A DNA stretch of 32,301 nt from Lachnospiraceae bacterium (lineage in GTDB: Bacteria; Bacillota; Clostridia; Lachnospirales; Lachnospiraceae), in assembly GCA_022788065.1 (NCBI GenBank), contig JALEWG010000083.1, positions 1 through 32,301 of the forward strand. The letters run 5' to 3'. Within the stretch, counting starts at the first letter, position 1; each line of letters begins with the position of its first letter. The translations under genes and the position numbers were made by a program. Below the pieces are notes generated by a model, which searched no databases, was not told the origin of the DNA, and saw only the letters and a list, made by a program, of their open reading frames with translations. Below, in pieces: positions 8,134 to 14,953 of this stretch.

Positions 8134-8217
8134 GCGGAAGTGTCGGAACTGGCAGACGAGCAAGACTAAGGATCTTGTGGTGGTTACATCGTGTGGGTTC
8201 AAGTCCCATCTTCCGCA
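8134..8217 (+). tRNA. tRNA-Leu (AAG), copy 1
   Basis: GCGGAAG TG TCG GAACTGGCAGA CGA G CAAGA CTAAGGA TCTTG [variable arm] GTGGG TTCAAGT CCCAT CTTCCGC A; 7-nt loop CUAAGGA gives anticodon AAG. Confidence 0.95.
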
Positions 8218-8229
8218 TTTTGTTTTATG

Positions 8230-8258
8230 AGAACCCTTGATTTTTCAAGGGTTTTTTT
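8230..8258 (+). terminator. Terminator of tRNA-Leu(AAG) copy 1
   Basis: AACCCTTGA tttt TCAAGGGTT ttttt. Confidence 0.85.
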
Positions 8259-8259
8259 G

Positions 8260-8287
8260 CGCAATAGGATAGTACTTTCCTATTGCG
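8260..8287. repeat. Palindrome directly after the terminator T-tract
   Basis: CGCAATAGGA tagtactt TCCTATTGCG, flanked by T-run and A-run. Confidence 0.85.
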
Positions 8288-8471
8288 AAAAAATGCTCCG
8301 CATGCTAAAACGGATTGGGTACGGACATACTACTATTCATTGGATGTGTCGAATGTACTTTCGGTTACCGCAATATTGCTCGACTTATGAAAACATACAA
8401 CTAATACACTTTGAACACACTTCTATGAAAATTTTTAAAATAGAATTTATTTCAAAAAATTCAAAAAAATA

Positions 8472-8516
8472 TTGACAAAATATATCAGGAGTACTATAAT
8501 ATATCATATCGATGAG
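8472..8516 (+). promoter_or_regulatory. Promoter of plus-strand tRNA-Leu(CAG)
   Basis: TTGACA (8472-8477), 17 bp, TATAAT (8495-8500), 8 nt, TCGATGAG (8509-8516); A/T-rich upstream tract. Confidence 0.85.
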
Positions 8517-8528
8517 ATACTAAGAAAC

Positions 8529-8612
8529 GCAGAAGTGGCGGAATTGGCAGACGCGCACGGTTCAGGTCCGTGTGGTAGCAATACCGTGAGAGTTCAAGTC
8601 TCTTCTTCTGCA
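8529..8612 (+). tRNA. tRNA-Leu (CAG), second copy
   Basis: 84 nt, identical to the reverse complement of 7859-7942. Confidence 0.97.
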
Positions 8613-8621
8613 TGAATGATG

Positions 8622-8649
8622 AAAAGCCTTGATTTAATCAAGGCTTTTT
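8622..8649 (+). terminator. Terminator of plus-strand tRNA-Leu(CAG)
   Basis: AAAAGCCTTGAtttaaTCAAGGCTTTTT. Confidence 0.85.
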
Positions 8650-8707
8650 GTTATAGGAAAATCTTTCCTGTGATACAATAAGCTCCACGGGGAGGCGCAC
8701 AGCTGAT

Positions 8708-9002
8708 ATGTGGTTCTGGTGGTTTATGTTTGTTTGCAACCCGCTCCAGACGTTCAAAAATGAACATGGATACCTGGAAATTTGCTCATGGAAATTGTGG
8801 GCGACGTTGGTGGAGAATTGGATTGATCATGTTGTTCCCGACAATTCTGGTGCAGATTCCTTTTTATGGTAAAAGTGATGATGTGATCGGTTGGGTAGGA
8901 ATTGCAATATGTGTCGTTAAGTGTACCGTTTTGCTGGCTTCGATCGTTCCGACAGAAATGGCGCTGAAGAATACGTTCAATGATGATGGCAGCAGGAAAT
9001 AA
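8708..9002 (+). pseudogene. Internally deleted and frameshifted SdpI-family membrane protein gene
   Basis: ATG 8708 encodes MWFWWFMFVCN then goes out of frame; the SdpI-like remainder (TRRSKMNMDTWKFAHGNCGRRWWRIGLIMLFPTILVQIPFYGKSDDVIGWVGIAICVVKCTVLLASIVPTEMALKNTF) lies in the frame of the 8730..9002 ORF. Confidence 0.65.
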
Positions 9003-9083
9003 GTCTTATCATCGGAAAAATTATTACAGTTTTTTTGCGAATTGTTTGAAATAAATTTTTATTTGAAAAATCTTAAAAAAGTG

Positions 9084-9128
9084 TTTACAAACTGTCCGAG
9101 TTGTGTTATAGTATCTCTTGTCGATGAG
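9084..9128 (+). promoter_or_regulatory. Promoter of tRNA-Leu(AAG) copy 2
   Basis: TTTACA (9084-9089), 17 bp, TATAGT (9107-9112), 8 nt, TCGATGAG (9121-9128). Confidence 0.8.
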
Positions 9129-9157
9129 AGATGTGAAGAACATCGCAGAAACGATAC

Positions 9158-9241
9158 GCGGAAGTGTCGGAACTGGCAGACGAGCAAGACTAAGGATCTT
9201 GTGGTGGTTACATCGTGTGGGTTCAAGTCCCATCTTCCGCA
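9158..9241 (+). tRNA. tRNA-Leu (AAG), copy 2
   Basis: 84 nt, identical to 8134-8217. Confidence 0.95.
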
Positions 9242-9243
9242 CG

Positions 9244-9275
9244 AAGGCTTAAGTCGAAAGGCTTAAGCCTTTTTT
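9244..9275 (+). terminator. Terminator of tRNA-Leu(AAG) copy 2
   Basis: AAGGCTTAAG tcgaaagg CTTAAGCCTT tttt. Confidence 0.85.
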
Positions 9276-9306
9276 GTGTAATAGGAAATTGCTTTCCTAT
9301 TACACA
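9275..9306. repeat. Palindrome directly after the terminator T-tract
   Basis: TGTGTAATAGGAAA ttgc TTTCCTATTACACA, 14-bp perfect arms, extendable into flanking T/A runs. Confidence 0.9.
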
Positions 9307-9398
9307 AAAAAGTGGAATGCGGGTAGTATTTCCGGGAAAAATAGGCTATAATGAGCGTTAGCGAAAGAATATCAGAAACGATACATTCAGGAGGAATC

Positions 9399-10133
9399 AT
9401 GTTAGAAATGAGAAATCTTTCCTTCGGCGTCGATGACAGCCAGGGGAAAAAGGAAATTCTGAAAGACGTCAGTCTGACAGTTGGCGATGATAAATTTGTC
9501 GTGATAACGGGGCCGAACGGCGGCGGAAAGTCCACGCTGGCCAAACTGATCATGGGAATCGAAAAACCGAAATCCGGTCAGATCCTGTTTGACGGTCAGG
9601 ACATTACGGAAAAAAATATCACAGAGAGAGCCAATATGGGAATCAGCTTTGCGCTTCAGCAGCCCGTCCGCTTCAAGGGCGTGCAGGTTCTGGATCTGAT
9701 CCGCCTGGCAGCGAAGAAGCAGCTTTCTGCTGCGGATGCCTGCCGTTATCTGTCTGAGGTGGGGCTCTGTGCGAAAGACTATATCAACCGTGAGGTGAAT
9801 GCCAGTCTGTCCGGCGGCGAGTTAAAGCGAATTGAGATCGCCACGGTTCTGGCGCGGGGAACGAAGCTTTCTGTGTTTGATGAACCGGAAGCGGGAATCG
9901 ATCTTTGGAGTTTTCAGAACCTGATCCAGGTATTTGAGAATATGAGAAAGAACACACATGGTTCCATCATCATCATTTCCCATCAGGAACGGATTCTGGA
10001 GATTGCAGATGAGATCGTTGTGATTTCAGACGGGTCCATATTAAAACACGGTCCGAAGGATGAGATCCTGCCGGAGATTCTGGGAACGGCTTCCGCGCCG
10101 GGTTCCTGCCAGTTTTACAGGAGGGATAGGTAA
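9399..10133 (+). CDS. sufC: Fe-S cluster assembly ATPase SufC
   Basis: MLEMRNLSFGVDDSQGKKEILKDVSLTVGDDKFVVITGPNGGGKSTLAKLIMG..NASLSGGELKRIEIATVLARG..DEPEAGIDLWSF; SD aggagg before ATG 9399. Confidence 0.88.
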   Translation: MLEMRNLSFGVDDSQGKKEILKDVSLTVGDDKFVVITGPNGGGKSTLAKLIMGIEKPKSGQILFDGQDITEKNITERANMGISFALQQPVRFKGVQVLDLIRLAAKKQLSAADACRYLSEVGLCAKDYINREVNASLSGGELKRIEIATVLARGTKLSVFDEPEAGIDLWSFQNLIQVFENMRKNTHGSIIIISHQERILEIADEIVVISDGSILKHGPKDEILPEILGTASAPGSCQFYRRDR

Positions 10134-10136
10134 ATT

Positions 10137-11054
10137 ATGGATAAGATTCTGGAAATGATGTTGGAAAAGGTCGCAGGACTTCACGGAGTGCCTGAGGGGG
10201 CTTATAATATCCGCGCTAACGGGCAGATGGCAGGGAGAAATACGACAGCAAATATCGATATCGTAACGAGGGAAGACGGAACCGGCATTGATGTTCATAT
10301 CAAGCCGGGCACAAAGAATGAAAGCGTTCATATTCCCGTGATATTAAGCCAGACCGGACTGACAGAACTGGTATGCAATGATTTCTATATCGGAGAAAAC
10401 TCGGATGTGACGATCATTGCCGGCTGCGGTATCCATAACGGCGGCGCGAAAGAGTCCCGCCATGACGGAATCCACCGCTTTTTTGTCGGCAAGAACGCAA
10501 AGTTAAAATACGTGGAGAAGCATTACGGCGAAGGCGAGGGTTCCGGCGAGCGTGTCATGAATCCCCGCACGGAGATCACTATGGAAGAGGGAAGCTATAT
10601 GGAGATGGAGACTGTCCAGATCAAGGGCATCGACTCCACAAACAGAGAGACGGAAGCGCATCTGAAAGCGGGAGCAAAGCTGGTTGTTCAGGAGCGTCTT
10701 ATGACACACGGATCCCAGACGGCCGAGAGCCGTTTTGATGTGTCCATGGATGGGGAAAATTCCAGTGCGAATATTATTTCCCGCTCGGTTGCAAAGGATT
10801 CCTCGACACAGTGTTTTTACTCCAATCTTCGCGGAAACAGCCTCTGCGCAGGTCACACGGAGTGTGACGCCATTATCATGGATCATGCAAAAATCAGTTC
10901 ACTCCCGGAGATCACGGCAAATCATCCCGATGCGGCCCTGATCCACGAGGCGGCGATCGGAAAAATTGCAGGAGATCAGATTATTAAGCTGATGACACTG
11001 GGACTTACTGAGCAGGAGGCGGAGGCTCAGATCGTCAATGGATTCCTGAAATAG
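10137..11054 (+). CDS. sufB: SufB/SufD family Fe-S assembly scaffold (short form)
   Basis: 305 aa; SNLRGNSLCAGHTECDAIIMDHAKISSLPEI..HEAAIGKIAGDQIIKLMTLGLTEQEAEAQIV; starts 3 nt after sufC. Confidence 0.85.
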   Translation: MDKILEMMLEKVAGLHGVPEGAYNIRANGQMAGRNTTANIDIVTREDGTGIDVHIKPGTKNESVHIPVILSQTGLTELVCNDFYIGENSDVTIIAGCGIHNGGAKESRHDGIHRFFVGKNAKLKYVEKHYGEGEGSGERVMNPRTEITMEEGSYMEMETVQIKGIDSTNRETEAHLKAGAKLVVQERLMTHGSQTAESRFDVSMDGENSSANIISRSVAKDSSTQCFYSNLRGNSLCAGHTECDAIIMDHAKISSLPEITANHPDAALIHEAAIGKIAGDQIIKLMTLGLTEQEAEAQIVNGFLK

Positions 11055-11069
11055 GACCGGAGGAAAAAT

Positions 11070-12020
11070 ATGGTACTTCAGTCGATAAAAAGTGTTTTTG
11101 CGATTATGACGCTGATTTTGCTGGGCTTCTATGCAGCCGGCAAAAAGTGGTTCGGAAAACCGGGAATGGACTTTCTCTCCAAATTTACGGTTGAGGCGAC
11201 ACTTCCCTTTTATATGTTTTATAATCTGTACCGGGATATCGGAAGCCGGGAGGCTTTGTTTGCTCTGGTACTCAAACTTCCGGTCACCTTCGGACTGATC
11301 CTCATGTGCATTGTGCTGGGAGCTGTGGTTGCTGCCATTTTCCGGGTGAAGGAGGGGCGCCGCTACACATTTGTGGTGGCATCGGGCTTTTCAAATGTGG
11401 TATTTATCGGCTTTCCGGTGATTCAGGCTTTATGGGGTGAAAATATCACATCTGTCGGTGTGATCTATTACATATCCAGTACGCTGCTGTTCTGGACCGT
11501 CGGGATCTCCCTGCTTCAGAGGGATGGAAAAAAGGGAAGCGGCGGAGGTTTCCTTGCAAATCTGAAAAAGATCCTCTCCCCGCCGATCGTCGGTATGATC
11601 TGCGGTATATGTGCGATCCTTTTGGGCGTACAGGTACCGGATTTCATTATGAAACCGCTGTCCATGATTGCGGGCGTCACATCCCCGTTAGCGCTGATCT
11701 TCATCGGAAGTGTGATCCGGAATATGGATTTCAAATCCCTGAAGTTCGGACGTGACCTCTATCTGGCTCTGACCATGCGGTTTGTGGTTCTTCCGGTGGC
11801 ATCTGCACTGTATCTGAGGATGATGCCGGTTCCGGGAGAAATGAAGCAGGTGTTCTTCATGCTGTCCACCATGCCTGCCATGACGCAGATGGGGATTATG
11901 TCCAGACAGCTGGAAAGTGACTATGAGTTTGCCTGTACGGTGATTACGGCAACCACGATTATCAGTATTCTCACGATCCCGATGTTCATGTATCTGATGC
12001 AGACGTTTTCTGTTTTTTAG
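11070..12020 (+). CDS. AEC family transporter
   Basis: 316 aa polytopic; GFYAAGKKWFGKPGMDFLSKFTVEATLPFYMFYNLYRD, TMPAMTQMGIMSRQLESDYEFACTVITATTIISILTIPMFMYLM. Confidence 0.85.
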   Translation: MVLQSIKSVFAIMTLILLGFYAAGKKWFGKPGMDFLSKFTVEATLPFYMFYNLYRDIGSREALFALVLKLPVTFGLILMCIVLGAVVAAIFRVKEGRRYTFVVASGFSNVVFIGFPVIQALWGENITSVGVIYYISSTLLFWTVGISLLQRDGKKGSGGGFLANLKKILSPPIVGMICGICAILLGVQVPDFIMKPLSMIAGVTSPLALIFIGSVIRNMDFKSLKFGRDLYLALTMRFVVLPVASALYLRMMPVPGEMKQVFFMLSTMPAMTQMGIMSRQLESDYEFACTVITATTIISILTIPMFMYLMQTFSVF

Positions 12021-12105
12021 AGTGGGTGCGATCCTGATAAAGGGCAAGGAACGTTTGAACCCTTTTTCGCATATGGATAAGGAAATGAACGGGAGGTGCC
12101 CTGTG

Positions 12106-13827
12106 ATGACAGACCAGAAGGCGGAAAACGTTCTGAATCTGGCGCTCTCTGTGCCGGAAGCGGAGCGCATTCAGACAGAAGATCTGAATGTGGGATTTGA
12201 TACAAAGACGAAAATGTGGGAGATTATCGTGAAATACAGCGGGGATTTGAAGGAGGCTCTCGCTTATGGGTTCCCGCAGGTGGAGATCCGGGAGCTTTCC
12301 GGCGGATTTGCGATCCTTAACGTGCCGGAACCACAGGTGGAGGCGGTGATCGACTTAAAGGAAATTGAATATGCGGAAAAACCAAAGAGGCTGTACTTTG
12401 CTGTGAATCAGGCAAGGTCAGCCTCCTGTCTTTTGCCGGTGCAGACCGGAGAGGGGGCGCTGACCGGAAAAGGCGTTCTCGTTGGGATCGTGGACTCCGG
12501 GATCGATTATTTCCACAGTGATTTCCGCAATGCGGACGGAACCACCAGGATTCTTTTTCTTCATGATCAGACAACCGGAACAGTCTATGATCGGGATACC
12601 ATCAATGCAGCGCTTCAGACAGGTGCACGGACAGCAGCGGGGAAGATCGTGCCTTCCGTTGATACCGGAGGTCACGGGACCGCAGTTGCGGGAATTGCCG
12701 CGGGAAACGGGCGGGAGAGCAGTGCAAAGTATCGAGGAGTCGCTTATGAGAGCGATCTGATCGTGGTCCGTCTTGGCGTTCCGGATCCGGAAGGATTTCC
12801 CCGGACGACACAGGTGATGGAGGGTATGGACTTTATCGTGCGGACGGCTGTTTCCCTCCGAATGCCGGTGGCGGTCAATCTGAGCTTTGGCAATACGTAC
12901 GGCTCCCATGACGGAAACGGTCTGTTCGAGCGGTATCTGGACTTTCTGGCTGAACAGGGACAGAGCGTGTTCGTGATCGGCGCCGGAAATGAGGGTGATG
13001 CCGGAGGACATGCGGCCGGGAGACTGAATGCCTCGGGAGTGGGAGCAGAGCAGGTGATCGAACTTTCCGTGGCACCCTTTGAGACGGGATTCGGTGTACA
13101 GATCTGGAAAAGCTATGAGGATTCCTTTACCGTCACACTATCAAACCCCGCAGGGAGTATTACGGAACGAATCAGCGAGAGACTGGGGCCGCATGAGATC
13201 GATATGGGCGGAGCCACAGTTCTTTTGTATTACGGGGAACCGGGACCGTTTAACCAGGCACAGGAGATTTACTTTGAATTTCTCCCGAAAAATAATTATG
13301 TGGAGAGCGGAATCTGGAGCTTCACACTCCGCGCGGAAACGATCACAGACGGACGGTTCGATTTCTGGCTGCCTTCTTCCGGAGCGCTGAACCGGTCCAC
13401 AAGATTTCTCCGCCCGGATCCGGATACGACACTGACGATTCCCTCCACGGCACTCCGGCCGATTACGGTGGGAGCCTACGATGATTCCAACGATACCTAC
13501 GCTCCGTTTTCCGGGCGCGGGGATACCAGGCTCTATCAGATTCCCAAGCCGGATCTTGTGGCGCCGGGAGTCGGAATCGTGACGGTAAAGAGCGGCGGCG
13601 GATATGGACCGGTGACAGGAACATCTTTTGCCGCGCCGTTTGTCACCGGAGCTGCGGCGCTGTTGATGGAGTGGGGAATCGTCAGGGGAAACGACCGGTA
13701 TCTGTACGGAGACAAGGTGAAAGCATATCTGAGGCGCGGGGCGAGAGCGCTTCCGGGGTTTCAGGAGTATCCGAATCCGCAGGTGGGATATGGGGCGCTG
13801 TGTGTTGAGGACAGCATTCCGAGGTAA
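12106..13827 (+). CDS. S8 family (subtilisin-like, Csp-type) serine peptidase
   Basis: Catalytic motifs VGIVDSGIDYFHSDF (Asp), GGHGTAVAGIAAG (His), GTSFAAPFVTGAAALLME (Ser); SD gggagg before ATG 12106. Confidence 0.92.
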   Translation: MTDQKAENVLNLALSVPEAERIQTEDLNVGFDTKTKMWEIIVKYSGDLKEALAYGFPQVEIRELSGGFAILNVPEPQVEAVIDLKEIEYAEKPKRLYFAVNQARSASCLLPVQTGEGALTGKGVLVGIVDSGIDYFHSDFRNADGTTRILFLHDQTTGTVYDRDTINAALQTGARTAAGKIVPSVDTGGHGTAVAGIAAGNGRESSAKYRGVAYESDLIVVRLGVPDPEGFPRTTQVMEGMDFIVRTAVSLRMPVAVNLSFGNTYGSHDGNGLFERYLDFLAEQGQSVFVIGAGNEGDAGGHAAGRLNASGVGAEQVIELSVAPFETGFGVQIWKSYEDSFTVTLSNPAGSITERISERLGPHEIDMGGATVLLYYGEPGPFNQAQEIYFEFLPKNNYVESGIWSFTLRAETITDGRFDFWLPSSGALNRSTRFLRPDPDTTLTIPSTALRPITVGAYDDSNDTYAPFSGRGDTRLYQIPKPDLVAPGVGIVTVKSGGGYGPVTGTSFAAPFVTGAAALLMEWGIVRGNDRYLYGDKVKAYLRRGARALPGFQEYPNPQVGYGALCVEDSIPR

Positions 13828-13929
13828 AATTCCTGTTCTAAAACAGACGCATCCGTGATATAATAGTACTATCGCTAATGTAAAATGCCGGTTTTGCGGC
13901 AGTGGTTCTTACAGAAGGAGGCGGTCTGT

Positions 13930-14937
13930 GTGAATATCAGGGAAACCATGGAACAGTGGGAACGTGAAAATCTCAGCCCTTATGCGTCTTTGAGCAGTGA
14001 GACGAAAGGACGGGACCGGTGGGAGGAGCCGTGTGATATCCGTCCGGTCTATCAGCGGGACAGAGACCGGATCATACACTGCAAGGCATTCCGGCGCCTG
14101 AAGCACAAGACGCAGGTATTTCTGGCTCCGGAGGGGGACCACTACAGGACGCGTCTGACGCATACGTTAGAAGTATCACAGATAGCCAGGACTGTCGCCG
14201 CGGCTCTCCGTCTCAATGAAAGTCTGACGGAAGCCATTGCCCTCGGCCACGATCTCGGACACACGCCGTTCGGGCATGCTGGCGAATACATACTGAATGA
14301 GATCTGCGAGGAAGGATTCTCCCACTACAAGCAGAGCGTTCGCGTCGTGGAAGTGTTGGAGAAAAAAGGAGAGGGGTTAAACCTGACCTGGGAGGTCCGG
14401 GACGGAATACTAAACCACAGAACCTCCGGAAACCCTTCTACGCTGGAGGGAAAGATCGTACGATTTTCCGATAAGATTGCATATATTAACCATGATATTG
14501 ACGATGCGATCCGGGGAAAGATTATTAAGGAGAATGATATCCCGAAAGTGTATTCGGATGTGCTGGGGACCTCGGTGAAAGAGCGGCTGGATATCATGAT
14601 CCATGACATTATCCGGAACAGTCTCGATAAACCGGATATCGTCATGTCGCCCGGCGTGGAGTCGGCGATGAAGAATCTCAGGCGATGGATGTTTGAAAAT
14701 GTATATAAAAATCCGGCGGCGAAGTCGGAAGAATATAAAGCGCAGCAGCTGATCGTTCGTTTGTATGAGTATTATATGAAGCTCCCGGAGGAACTCCCGG
14801 AGGAATTTATAGTAATGATGGAGGAACGGGGAGAGAAGCGCGAACGGGTGGTCTGCGACTATATTGCAGGTATGAGCGACAGCTACGCGATCGACAAGTT
14901 TGAGGAACTGTTTGTTCCGAAAGCCTGGAAGGTATGA
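13930..14937 (+). CDS. dgt: Deoxyguanosinetriphosphate triphosphohydrolase-like (HD domain)
   Basis: FRRLKHKTQVFLAPEGDHYRTRLTHTLEVSQIARTVAAALRLNESLTEAIALGHDLGHTPFGHAGE; GTG start with an aggagg SD; upstream of dnaG. Confidence 0.9.
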   Translation: MNIRETMEQWERENLSPYASLSSETKGRDRWEEPCDIRPVYQRDRDRIIHCKAFRRLKHKTQVFLAPEGDHYRTRLTHTLEVSQIARTVAAALRLNESLTEAIALGHDLGHTPFGHAGEYILNEICEEGFSHYKQSVRVVEVLEKKGEGLNLTWEVRDGILNHRTSGNPSTLEGKIVRFSDKIAYINHDIDDAIRGKIIKENDIPKVYSDVLGTSVKERLDIMIHDIIRNSLDKPDIVMSPGVESAMKNLRRWMFENVYKNPAAKSEEYKAQQLIVRLYEYYMKLPEELPEEFIVMMEERGEKRERVVCDYIAGMSDSYAIDKFEELFVPKAWKV

Positions 14938-14953
14938 TAAATGGAGGAAATAC

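Noticed and set aside
8191-8475. 94-aa ORF after tRNA-Leu(AAG) copy 1
   Set aside because: Starts inside the tRNA 3' half and runs through its terminator and the palindrome; no SD.
8708-9002. Programmed frameshift in the SdpI-like locus
   Set aside because: A simple shift would not restore the expected missing TM segment and there is no obvious slippery site; deletion with decay is simpler.
9024-9266. ORFs on both strands overlapping tRNA-Leu(AAG) copy 2
   Set aside because: They overlap the promoter, tRNA and terminator; not credible coding sequence.
7801-9311. CRISPR array from the repeated tRNA/palindrome units
   Set aside because: Repeats are tRNAs, promoters and terminators with irregular long spacers; no cas genes in the window.
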